NCBI GenBank assembly: GCA_027488195.1 | Contig: JAIYCD010000100.1 | Span: 1-33,262, forward strand | Length of the DNA: 33,262 nucleotides | Origin: Acetobacteraceae bacterium | GTDB taxonomy: Bacteria > Pseudomonadota > Alphaproteobacteria > Acetobacterales > Acetobacteraceae | Direction: 5' to 3' | Shown here: piece by piece, positions 24,556 through 32,113 of the stretch | Position numbering within the stretch: position 1 is the stretch's first letter | How the letters are laid out: the number at the start of each line of letters is the position of its first letter | Notes under the pieces: model-generated | The model's database searches: none | Seen by the model: the letters and a program-made list of their open reading frames with translations, nothing else | What the model was told of the DNA's origin: nothing | Position numbers and translations under genes: made by a program

Positions 24556-26205
24556 TCAGCGGACCTGGGCGATGAGATTGGCGCCCTGTGTCACCACCCG
24601 CCGACCCGGCTCGATGCCCGCCGTAATGACGACACGCGCGCCATCCAGCGGCAGGACGCGCACGGGCCGCGGCGCGAAACGCTCGGCACCCGTATGCTCG
24701 AACACGACGGGCGGGCCTTCGGCGGAGCGCACCACCGCCTCGGCCGGCACGACGATGCCCTGCACGTTGCGCCGGTTGCGTACCAGCACGACCACGGGCG
24801 CGCCCACCGCGACATCTTCAGGGGGATTAACCACACGGAAGTTCAACGGCACAGCCTGCTGCCGCACTGTCAGGCCGCGTCCGGCGAACTCTAGCTCCAC
24901 GCTCCGCCCATCGCCCAGCACCGCGCTGGCGCCGGCGATGTTGTCGAGGCTGGTGCGATCGAAGGCCAGCGCCTCCACCCACAGCCGGGCCGGATCCACG
25001 ATTTCGAACACGGCCTGGCTGTTGTCCACCAACTGCCCCAGGGCGGCGCGTACCACCGACACCACGCCGGAGACGGGTGCCACCAGTGGCTCCCGGCCCG
25101 ACAAGGCCGGCTGGATGGCGGCGCGGCGCTGCCGCACGCCGTTGAGTTCAGCCTGCGCCTCAGAGATTTCCCGTTCGGAGACGCTGCCGCGCAGCGCGGT
25201 CAGGCGGTTCACCCGGGCGGCCAGGATGGTGATCTGCGAATCCAGCTCGGCGGCATTCTGCACCAACGTGCCACGCTCGGACGCGGTGTAGCTGGGCGTC
25301 ACGAAGGCCAGTACCTGACCTCGCTCCACCCGTTGGCCCAGGGTGGGCAGACCGCGCTCGCCTGGCTCCAGCCGGCCGGACTGGCTGGGCTGCACCCGAC
25401 CTGACGCATTGGGGTCAGGCACAAGCGTGCCGACGATCTGCGTGGTGGCCAGCGCGTCGCCCGCCGCGGTCACCTCGGTGCGGATGGTGAGTAGGCGTTG
25501 CGACGGCTTGGGCATGAACACTGTGCCATCGTCGTTCCGGCGCGGCGGTTCCGCCACGGTGGTCTGCGCCATGACCGGGAAGGACATCACCAGGGCCACG
25601 GCCACGGACGCCGCCACCCGGATGGCCTTGGCTTCAGGCACCGGCAGCGCCGGCGCCAGATCGGCCTCAATCATCGCGGGCAGCGGGCGGGGCGCCGAGA
25701 GCCTGCCAATCAAAAGCCCCACGACAAGGAGACCCAGCCCAGCCGCCAGCAGCACCGGCGCCTCACGCAGCGCGTCGAGCCACGTATGTTGCTCCGCCGC
25801 GGCGCTGGCTGGCTCGGGGATGTCCAGATGCCCGGTCAGCAGGTCCATCTCCTCGCCAGCGGTGATCGAGAAGATAAGATCTAGCGAACCCGGCTGTGCC
25901 AGCCGCGGGTGGCGAAGCAGGAACAGGCCGATGCCCTGCCGCTCGGCCTGGATTTCCTGCCCATCCAAGGTGACGTTGACCCCGCCATCGACCGGGGCAT
26001 TGCCGGCCCAACGATCCAGATAGATCAACATGACGCCGCCGGGCTGGAGAATACCGACCAGTTCGAAAGCTTCGCTCTCGGCAGCCACGCGCGGCAGCGC
26101 AGCGGCCGAAGTCGGCGCTTCGTCGCCATGTCCTTCATGCGCCCCTGCCTGCCCGGCCAGCGCAAACATCAAAAGCGCGGCGAGGAACATCCGTCGAAGG
26201 ATCAC
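24556..26205 (-). CDS. czcB: Efflux adaptor (CzcB-like) with extra N-terminal membrane-anchored domain
   Basis: The product is 549 aa from GTG 26205, which overlaps the outer-membrane-factor stop by four bases (GTGA). Residues 1-22 are a signal peptide, then HEGHGDE and a small beta domain (about 40-135). A membrane helix (about 150-168), a short polar part and a second hydrophobic stretch ending VMAQ (about 195-213) follow. The classical adaptor comes next: PKPSQRLLTIRT, a lipoyl half (GRVQPSQSGRLEPGE), a coiled-coil hairpin (about 310-370), the other half (REPLVAPVSGVVS), a beta barrel and the membrane-proximal end. CzcB and CusB are usually 400-520 aa. The N-terminal part looks like a fused accessory domain. 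Confidence 0.9.
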   Translation of the reverse strand: MILRRMFLAALLMFALAGQAGAHEGHGDEAPTSAAALPRVAAESEAFELVGILQPGGVMLIYLDRWAGNAPVDGGVNVTLDGQEIQAERQGIGLFLLRHPRLAQPGSLDLIFSITAGEEMDLLTGHLDIPEPASAAAEQHTWLDALREAPVLLAAGLGLLVVGLLIGRLSAPRPLPAMIEADLAPALPVPEAKAIRVAASVAVALVMSFPVMAQTTVAEPPRRNDDGTVFMPKPSQRLLTIRTEVTAAGDALATTQIVGTLVPDPNASGRVQPSQSGRLEPGERGLPTLGQRVERGQVLAFVTPSYTASERGTLVQNAAELDSQITILAARVNRLTALRGSVSEREISEAQAELNGVRQRRAAIQPALSGREPLVAPVSGVVSVVRAALGQLVDNSQAVFEIVDPARLWVEALAFDRTSLDNIAGASAVLGDGRSVELEFAGRGLTVRQQAVPLNFRVVNPPEDVAVGAPVVVLVRNRRNVQGIVVPAEAVVRSAEGPPVVFEHTGAERFAPRPVRVLPLDGARVVITAGIEPGRRVVTQGANLIAQVR

Positions 26206-27404
26206 GGCTCGACTCCCAGGATCTGGTTGATGGTGGAGGCCGCACGATCGCGCTCGACCCGGCTTCGCCGCCGCGCCGCGTCGGATTGCGCGAGCTGCGC
26301 GCGCACGCGCGCCACCTCGATGAAGGGGACATTGCCGGCACGGAAGGCGGTCTCGATCAATCCGGCCTGCTCGGCCAGCGCGCGGTGCCGCTGCTCGGTC
26401 AGCGTGGTCAGCGCTTCGGCATCTTCGCGCTGGGCGCGGGCGCGACGTTCGGCGCTCTCGAAGCTTCGGGCGATGGTGGCCAACTGCGCTTCGGCCGCCG
26501 TCGCCTCGGCGCGCGCCATCGCAACGCGCTCCTCAACCTGGGGGGCGTACGCAAAGGGAATCCGGATGCCGATGACAGGCCGGTCCCGCCAAGGCTCGCC
26601 AAAAGCATCTCGCTCGCGCCGCCAGCCAGCGAAGACGGTCGGGCTTGCGCGATCGCGCACCTGGGCCAGGCGCTCCTCGGCTCGCGCAAGTTGCAGGCTG
26701 GTGTTGGCGAGTGCAGCCTGCGGCAGGTCACGCAGTGCGGCACCGGGTACACCAGTACGCGCAATCGGCTCGGCGGCGCCCGGGGTCGGATCACGCCCCG
26801 ACAAGGCGCGAAAGGTGAGTGCGGCATCGCGCGCCTGCCCCTCGGCAATCCGAACGGCGCCCTCGGCGTCACGCGCCTCGGCTTGGGCGACGAGCAGATC
26901 GGTACGCGGCGCATTGCCCGCCCCCGCCTGCCGGGCCATGTCGCGCTCCAGTGCGCGGGCGGCCACGAGGCGCGCGCGCGCCGCATCACGTTCGGCCAAC
27001 GCCAGACCCCAGGCCCAGTAGGCGTCCCGCACCTCACCGGCGAGGGTGATGCGCGCCTGTCGCAGCCGCGCCTCCAACTGCTGCTCTTGGGCCGTCACGC
27101 TTCCGCGCGCCGCCCGGGATTCGCCTGGCAGCCAGATCGGCGCTTCCACCCCGATTTCGAACTCCTGATAGCCGGTACGCTGCGGGTTGATCTGCGTGCG
27201 CCATGAGGGGGCCAAGGTGGGCGCACCGGGGAGCAGCGTTTCGGAACCGCGGCGCCGCGCCGCGATCACATCCCGTTGCGCGGCTAGTGCGCGAATTTCG
27301 GCGTTGAGTTCGACGGCTGCGGCAAAGCCGGTTCGCAGGTCAGCGGCAACGGTTGGTGACTGGACACCGAACATCAGCGGTAGTGCGAGTAACAGCCTGC
27401 GCAT
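26202..27404 (-). CDS. czcC: TolC-like outer-membrane factor (CzcC type)
   Basis: This 400-aa protein is placed at ATG 27404, because the AAGGAG that overlaps the earlier ATG (27422) sits at correct distance to serve it; ATG 27422 has no ribosome site. A signal peptide covers about 1-21 (LLLALPLMFGVQSPTVAA). Two repeats of long Ala/Arg/Glu-rich helices (for example ARARLVAARALERDMARQ and RAEATAAEAQLATIARSFE) and the LLVAQAEARDAEG segment are typical of outer-membrane efflux proteins. The trimer forms the exit duct of the tripartite pump. It is the first gene of the six-gene operon, with the adaptor overlapping by four bases. Confidence 0.9.
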   Translation of the reverse strand: MRRLLLALPLMFGVQSPTVAADLRTGFAAAVELNAEIRALAAQRDVIAARRRGSETLLPGAPTLAPSWRTQINPQRTGYQEFEIGVEAPIWLPGESRAARGSVTAQEQQLEARLRQARITLAGEVRDAYWAWGLALAERDAARARLVAARALERDMARQAGAGNAPRTDLLVAQAEARDAEGAVRIAEGQARDAALTFRALSGRDPTPGAAEPIARTGVPGAALRDLPQAALANTSLQLARAEERLAQVRDRASPTVFAGWRRERDAFGEPWRDRPVIGIRIPFAYAPQVEERVAMARAEATAAEAQLATIARSFESAERRARAQREDAEALTTLTEQRHRALAEQAGLIETAFRAGNVPFIEVARVRAQLAQSDAARRRSRVERDRAASTINQILGVEP

Positions 27405-27457
27405 TCCTGCTTTCTCCTTCATAACAAGGAGGTCGCACGGTTTCTGTGTCAGCGGGC

Positions 27458-27485
27458 TGCAAGGTTGTGACAAAAGATTGCAAGG
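27458..27485. promoter_or_regulatory. Candidate operator of the efflux operon
   Basis: TGCAAGG occurs twice (27458-27464 and 27479-27485), start to start 21 bases, or two helical turns, and between them lies the palindrome TTGTGACAA (27465-27473). The site is about 55-80 bases upstream of the first gene of the operon. Direct repeats in register with the helix are typical OmpR-family targets, and TTGTNACAA-like halves resemble CusR-type boxes. Binding by the operon's own regulator is inferred. Confidence 0.35.
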
Positions 27486-27507
27486 ACGAGTGGCCCTTCT
27501 CCATCCA

Positions 27508-27715
27508 GTAAGGACGCGGGTTACCCCGCGCCCCCCGGACAGATCCGAGCGTGCGCTGCTAACGCACTCGGCTCCCACCTCGGGTGTTTAACCCTGGCGG
27601 GCGGAAGCCAACGCGCGGCGATCGGCGCCATGCGCGCCCAGGTCACGTGGCTCTTTTGGCTGCGGCGCCCGAGCGCCCGCTTCCAGCGGTGAACACCAAT
27701 TCGCGGAATTTTAGC
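27508..27715 (-). mobile_element. Group II intron 3' remnant (maturase end, domains V and VI)
   Basis: Read on the minus strand, about 27710 to 27575 encodes VHRWKRALGRRSQKSHVTWA and then RMAPIAARWLPPARV, the C-terminal maturase-specific part of a group II intron protein. The frame starts right after a stop, so the rest of the protein is gone. A domain-V-like hairpin with the AGC triad follows (27541-27574), then a domain-VI-like hairpin (CGCGGG, GTAA loop, CCCGCG) and a 3' end in ...TTAC at 27508. The order maturase end, domain V, domain VI, terminal AC is that of group II introns, probably of class C. Only about 200 bases survive, so it cannot splice or move. Confidence 0.6.
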
Positions 27716-27724
27716 CGAGATATT

Positions 27725-27814
27725 TTACGGGCACGGGCAACAAGCAAGAGCAGCGCTCGCCATGGCCGCCGTGCTGACCACGAGCATCGAAAGGGCAATA
27801 ATGGTGTTTTTCAT
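27725..27814 (-). CDS. 29-residue secreted peptide ORF ending in CCPCP
   Basis: ATG 27814 is preceded by GAGGAG with a nine-base gap. The frame encodes a Lys-Asn start, a hydrophobic core (IIALSMLVVSTAAMA) and ASAALA, a good signal-peptidase site, followed by only CCPCP and a TAA stop. The mature product would be a five-residue peptide with three cysteines, or the frame is the beginning of a longer secreted protein cut by the intron remnant or a deletion just beyond its stop. I know no family for it. The start signal and leader are convincing; function is unknown. It points toward the efflux operon. Confidence 0.45.
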   Translation of the reverse strand: MKNTIIALSMLVVSTAAMASAALACCPCP

Positions 27815-28397
27815 ATTCTCTGGCTCCTCAGGGATCGCTTTCTCAGCGGCTTAGAGTTGCATCCGAAGCCCATCATTTCAAGGATGAAGGGCAACGTCTC
27901 AAATCTATGAACGGGTCTCGTCATCGCCAGAGAAGGTTGGAATCCGGTTCCCACCGCTGCTCCAGTATCCCCCCGAACAACCATTCACCATGTATCAGAC
28001 AGCACAGTAAACCGCAGGTTTTCTGGGGTTTTGCCGCGTGGGCTTGAGGGTTGGAGAACGCAACGACCTCCGGAAATCGCTCTCTGGGGCGCCCAAATTC
28101 TCCAGAGCTTGAGGGTAGGCCGATTTAACCTTCAAGGCTTAGTTTATTGATTTCATTTCTATTTTTCTCAAAGACACGCCGGCCAGTTGCGCATCGCGAC
28201 CGGCTACCGTTCGATTCTGGGAGCGCAGAGGCAACGCCCCCACCACGGGCCTTGCGATGATGCGTCGCCTTGGGGACCTCGCCGTGACGCGCCGAAATCG
28301 GGCTGCCGTAGCGATCTTCAATTGAGGCGAATCCGTTCTCACAGATCAAGTTTGGCCGTGGTATCCAGCGCGCCGCCTCCCCTCGAACACAAACTAT
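27815..28397. other. Gene-poor stretch of lower GC
   Basis: No ORF here has a convincing start and composition. I see a partial direct repeat: TCTGGGG followed by GCTTGAGGGT at 28022-28051 and again at 28083-28116, with 13 and 17 bases between the two blocks. The second copy includes a CTCTGG/CCAGAG inverted repeat (28082-28107). The base composition is lower in GC than the flanking islands, as in mobile-element debris. The stretch probably contains the promoter of the small peptide ORF (minus strand) and perhaps that of the zinc-ribbon gene remnant. Confidence 0.4.
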
Positions 28398-28930
28398 ATG
28401 AACGAAGAAGATCGTGTCTTCGCCCGCTTCAAAAGCAACAAGCCCGAGGCTTCAGGCCGGCGCGAACAGCTGACGATACCACGTCGCGCCGGGGTTTCGG
28501 GCAGCAGGGTCGTAGAGGTTGTGCATGTCCGGTCCACCACAACGATGAAGGACCGGCAACGGGACGTTGGCACGCGCGTTCGCACGACGGCCTGGGACAG
28601 CGGGTTTCTCGCAAAGCAGACCGCCCGGGGGCTGTGCCGATCGAGCCGATGGCTCCTGAATCGCCAAAGCCCGTCCGACGAAGCATGACCGCGGAGGATA
28701 CGGCAGCCGCTGAGATCGGAACGGCGCCCTTGCCCAGCGCTGAGGCGCCTTTCGCCACAACCCACAAGGTCCGCGGGAGCCCTCACCACGAAACGGCCAG
28801 TAAGCCGGCAAGGCGCTTCGCTAACCCGTTTGACGCTGGCGACGACGGTGCCAACTGCATGCGCTGCGGCTACGCCATCGAACCGGAGCGAGAGAAACGC
28901 GGGGTGATGACCTGTTCTGAATGCGGGTAA
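28398..28930 (+). pseudogene. Frameshifted gene for a zinc-ribbon protein
   Basis: The start (MNEEDRVFARFKSNKPEASG, from ATG 28398) is in one frame and runs to RVVEVVHVRSTTTM and beyond. The ending RRFANPFDAGDDGANC, then MRCGYAIEPEREKRGVMTC and SECG, closing at 28930, is in the -1 frame. The two halves look like one protein: a basic N-terminus, a Pro/Ala-rich linker and a C-terminal CxxC...CxxC zinc ribbon. A one-base loss between about 28560 and 28680 would explain the change of frame; no slippery heptamer is seen there. I recall similar proteins of unknown function in related bacteria. The gene is probably inactive. Confidence 0.5.
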
Positions 28931-29694
28931 GTCCGACAGCCCTCCCAGGAATGTCCAAAGCTGGCCGAACGAGCCTCGACGCTACAAGGCGGCGCCGATC
29001 AGCACGAACCGGATCCTGAGCTATGTGGGCGAGCACGCTCTGGGCATACCGAGGAGTTATTGATGCCTCCTGCAGTCGTTACCATCATCTGGCGGCAGCA
29101 TGACACGCCCCCGCTGCCGTTGCTGGTCGCCTCGGCCTTGCAGCAGGCCGGGCTCGCCGCCGTCACGCTGGGTTACGGTGCCCCTGCCGGACCTGTCACC
29201 AGCCGCTGGCAAGCCCATCATCGCCCGCATCGACGGCGTATCCCTCTCGTCCGATTGCAGCCTGCTGGCGCTGCGCGAGGTGACCGACCTCCTGCGGTCC
29301 CGGATGTTGATGACCACCGCGGACTGCGAGAACGCTAACTTTTGCGCCGTGAAAGGGCTTGAGTTGCCCATGACGCCGTCATCGTCTCTGATCCTGGTGA
29401 GTGACCTCCTGCGCTGAGCTCGAATGGCGTAGCTGCTCCGGTGAGGGGAGACCGCACGGGGCGATCGGAGATAAAGTGCCCTGCGCGCCGCAAAATTCCG
29501 AATGGCGCAACCAGACCGCTGTCGTGATCAAGCCGGAAAACTGCAACTTCAGGCGTTCCAAACACTGGTCGCGGATCAACGGGAAGAGTCCCGGTAAGCC
29601 GCCCTTCATTACGACGATATCGCGACACGTCGATGCGCGGCTTGACGGAGTATGGCGAGGCTTCCAGTATGAGGAAGGTCAGGAGCGTTAACCC
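28931..29694. other. Gene-poor stretch with element debris
   Basis: This 764-base interval has no intact gene I can support. A short frame at ATG 29063 (GAGGAG six bases before it) begins MPPAVVTIIWRQHD and looks like the start of a real gene, but after about 40 codons it runs into the IS1380-like fragment and loses coding character. The part from 29310 to 29690 has only ORFs without family likeness, and I cannot name what it derives from. Confidence 0.4.
29184..29301 (+). pseudogene. Fragment of an IS1380-like transposase N-terminus
   Basis: The frame around 29184-29301 reads LPDLSPAAGKPIIARIDGVS, then LSSDCSLLALREVTDLL. This resembles the beginning of IS1380-family transposases, where a segment of the form 'GKP..ARFDGG.LSSD.G.LLLRE' precedes the catalytic core. 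Only about 40 codons are recognisable and no later catalytic motif follows, so the element is a broken remnant. The assignment rests on one motif. Confidence 0.4.
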
Positions 29695-30372
29695 TTGGCC
29701 AGAGGTGATATTGCCGCTCCGACGCGCGTCACGGATAGGGAGCGGCGCACAAAGCTCTGCGGATTGGTGGGATTAGTGATGCTTGTTCAAGCCGGGGCAG
29801 GCCTCTTCGCCCTCTGGTGCAGCCACCCTGCCGAGTCCGAGAGCCGCGCGCGCCTGAGCGCCCTCACCGCCTCGCTGGATGCGATGCGGAACATCCAGGC
29901 GAGCTTCGGCGCTCAGGTCCAGGAATGGAAAAACATCCATCTGCGCGACCGCGACCCGACGCTTTCAGCGCGACATCGCGCCGGCTTCCAAGCAGCCGCC
30001 GGGCAGGTACAGACCGAACTCGGGCGGGCCTCCCGAACGCATGACCTCGCCGCCGGGCCCACTCCTGTAGTCCAAGGCGCCCATGCCGCTCTGTTGGAAC
30101 GCTACGGCCAGGTCATCGCAAACGCCGATCTGACGACGCTCGCCGGACAAGCTGCAGCGGACGTCGCGATCCGCGGGGCGGACCGCGCACTCCAGGTCAA
30201 GTTCGACGAATTGGCCGACGCCCTGGCGGAGGCGCATCGCAACGAGGCGACGCAGGCTGCCGAGGCGGCGGAACGCCGATATGGCGAATTGCGCCTCATT
30301 CTCTTCATCTGCGCTGGCCTCGGACTGCTGGCGACCGTCTCCCTGCTAACGATCGCGCTGCGACGTCCCTGA
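29695..30372 (+). CDS. Membrane protein with chemoreceptor-like sensor domain, no signalling domain
   Basis: This encodes 225 aa. TTG 29695 is the proposed start, with AGGAG nine bases upstream; ATG 29779 is an alternative but would fall inside the first helix. Membrane helices lie at about 22-42 and 199-222. Between them is a four-helix periplasmic domain with FGAQVQEWKNIHLRDRDP (71-88), a motif common in sensor domains of methyl-accepting chemotaxis proteins. The cytoplasmic end is only RRP, so no HAMP, methylation or kinase-control part exists. The stop overlaps the start of the transporter gene by one base. A role as sensor or regulatory subunit of the transporter is inferred. Confidence 0.7.
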   Translation: MARGDIAAPTRVTDRERRTKLCGLVGLVMLVQAGAGLFALWCSHPAESESRARLSALTASLDAMRNIQASFGAQVQEWKNIHLRDRDPTLSARHRAGFQAAAGQVQTELGRASRTHDLAAGPTPVVQGAHAALLERYGQVIANADLTTLAGQAAADVAIRGADRALQVKFDELADALAEAHRNEATQAAEAAERRYGELRLILFICAGLGLLATVSLLTIALRRP

Positions 30373-31925
30373 TGGATATGCTAGCTGGCCTTTTCGGGGG
30401 CCTTGGCCTCTTCTTCCTGGGCGTGAAGGGCCTATCCGGCCAACTCGCCGCCATGGCCGGCGGGCGGATGCGCGAGGCGATGGCCAAGGGCACCCGCGGC
30501 CCTGGCCAGGCCGCATTCCTCGGTCTCATGCTGGGTTTCTTTACCCAAAGCAGCAATGCCGTGACCTTCATCACCGCCTCGATGCGCGCCGCCGGTATGA
30601 TCCCGCCGCGTCGAGTCCTCCCTCTGCTCGCCTGGGCCAATGTCGGGACCGCGGGCCTCGTGTTGTTGGCAACGCTCGATCTGCGCGCCGCTGCCCTATG
30701 GCTACTCGGGCTCACCGGCTTCGCCGGCTACTTCGCGGCGGATGGCGGAGGGCGCTGGCGCCCACTCCTGGCGGCCCTGACCGGACTTGGGTGCATGCTG
30801 CTGGGCCTCGGCCTGATTAAGGCGAGCGCCGCGCCGCTGCGCGACATGGAGATCATCCGCACCGTGCTCGCCTTCGGGGGTGACGCCTGGCTGCTACCTT
30901 TCCTGGTCGGCGCATTGGTGACGCTGATTGCGCAATCCTCCTCCACCGTCTCGATCCTCGCCATCACGCTGAAGGCGGCAGGGCTGCTGAGCTTCGACCA
31001 GGCGGTAGCGACCATCTACGGCGCCTCACTCGGCTCGGGTCTCGCAGTGCTGCTTCTGGCGGGCGGGCTCGAGGGTACGGCGCGGCAGCCGGTACTATGG
31101 CAGGCGGCGCTGCGGGCGGCGGGAGCGGGGCTCTTCCTGCTGATGCTTGAACTCGAGCGCAGCTTCGACATTCCGCTGGTGCTATGGGGCGTTGGGCAGT
31201 TGACGCGCGAGTTAGACACCCAGCTCGCCCTCGTCTTCTTACTGCTGCAGTTGATCACGGCGTTACTGATTGCGCCTTTCCACAAACCACTGGAAAGACT
31301 CCTGGAACGGTGGTCGCCGACCAGCGAGGGCGAGATACAGTCGCGCCCTCGCTATTTGTATCCGCAGGCGCTGGAGGACGCACCCTCCGCTCTGGCATTG
31401 GTGGTTGCCGAGGAGCGCCGGCTGGCGGAGCGATTGCCGCATCTGCTTGATCCCGTGCGCGAAGATACCGAGGGCGGAACCCCAGTTAGCACCGCCGCGA
31501 TGGCCGCGCTGGAGGCGCAGATCGCGCGCTTCATCGCAGCGCTCCTGGCGCGCGAGATGCCGGCTGAGGCGCTGCACGATGCGGTTCGACTCCAGGCGCG
31601 CCTCGGACTGCTGACGGCGCTGCGCGAGACGGTGGGTGAATACGTTGCCACAGCACAGGGCCTGGTGGAGGAAGGCATGGCGGGGCCAGTCTCGGCCATG
31701 GCGGAGTCGCTGCACCTCTTGCTCGAGGAACTGCGGGAGATCGGCGACGAGGCTGCCGCCGACTGGCTGGCCGAACTCGCCTCCGACCGCGGCGAAATGA
31801 TGCAGCGGCTCCGCAGGCAGATGGCGGGCGCCGCGCAGGAACGCTTCTTCGCGCTGACCGGGCTTTTCGAGCGCGCGGTCTGGCTGATCCGCCGACTTGC
31901 CCTGCTGGAGACCGCCTCGGCCTGA
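30372..31925 (+). CDS. Na/Pi cotransporter-family protein (NptA/YjbB-like)
   Basis: The 517-aa product has eight or so membrane helices in residues 1-310, arranged as two inverted repeats. The repeats carry the family signatures FFTQSSNAVTFIT (about 56-68) and IAQSSSTVSILAIT (about 185-198). The C-terminal 190 residues are soluble and helical, like the PhoU-related domain of YjbB-type proteins. Members move phosphate with sodium; some bacterial ones export phosphate. In a metal-resistance setting a link with arsenate or metal-phosphate handling is possible but not shown. It is translationally coupled to the sensor-like membrane protein before it. Length and motifs look intact. Confidence 0.88.
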   Translation: MDMLAGLFGGLGLFFLGVKGLSGQLAAMAGGRMREAMAKGTRGPGQAAFLGLMLGFFTQSSNAVTFITASMRAAGMIPPRRVLPLLAWANVGTAGLVLLATLDLRAAALWLLGLTGFAGYFAADGGGRWRPLLAALTGLGCMLLGLGLIKASAAPLRDMEIIRTVLAFGGDAWLLPFLVGALVTLIAQSSSTVSILAITLKAAGLLSFDQAVATIYGASLGSGLAVLLLAGGLEGTARQPVLWQAALRAAGAGLFLLMLELERSFDIPLVLWGVGQLTRELDTQLALVFLLLQLITALLIAPFHKPLERLLERWSPTSEGEIQSRPRYLYPQALEDAPSALALVVAEERRLAERLPHLLDPVREDTEGGTPVSTAAMAALEAQIARFIAALLAREMPAEALHDAVRLQARLGLLTALRETVGEYVATAQGLVEEGMAGPVSAMAESLHLLLEELREIGDEAAADWLAELASDRGEMMQRLRRQMAGAAQERFFALTGLFERAVWLIRRLALLETASA

Positions 31926-32087
31926 GTTCGGGGCGTATCGCCACTTTCGGTTTGGGCAGCCAGGGTAAGCAGGTTTCCGCTCTGGATCGCGCAGCCCGTC
32001 GGGACGCCATGAAGCCTCGCGAAAACCGGCGAGAGACCATCCCTACCGAGTTGTACCTCAGCCGCCCGGCAACCAGGCTATCCCCTT

Positions 32088-32113
32088 ATACCAACCGCAC
32101 TATGTCTTGACCC
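32088..32113 (+). repeat. IS630 left inverted repeat
   Basis: The sequence begins ATACCAACCGCAC and is mirrored, imperfectly, by 33199-33224 on the other strand (ATACCGAGCGCG...). The shared ATACC ends and the later TGAC block make 17 matches in 26. Confidence 0.6.

Noticed and set aside
23023-24894. A 623-codon plus-strand frame opposite the RND pump
   Set aside because: His/Arg/Gln-rich shadow of the pump gene without any recognisable domain.
27584-27910. 108-codon plus-strand ORF
   Set aside because: It runs antisense across the intron remnant and the small peptide ORF, has no ribosome site and shows no family likeness.
28022-28116. Possible iteron or CRISPR-like repeats (TCTGGGG...GCTTGAGGGT twice)
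   Set aside because: Only two imperfect copies with unequal spacing; too little for an origin or an array.
28125-28349. 74-codon minus-strand ORF
   Set aside because: No ribosome site and no motif; composition does not differ from random frames in the same stretch.
28550-28690. Programmed frameshift in the zinc-ribbon gene
   Set aside because: No X XXY YYZ heptamer or stem-loop is visible in the interval, so decay or a sequence error is more likely.
28394-28811. Minus-strand ORFs opposite the zinc-ribbon pseudogene
   Set aside because: The plus-strand halves form a sensible protein with a zinc ribbon; the minus frames have no coherent features.
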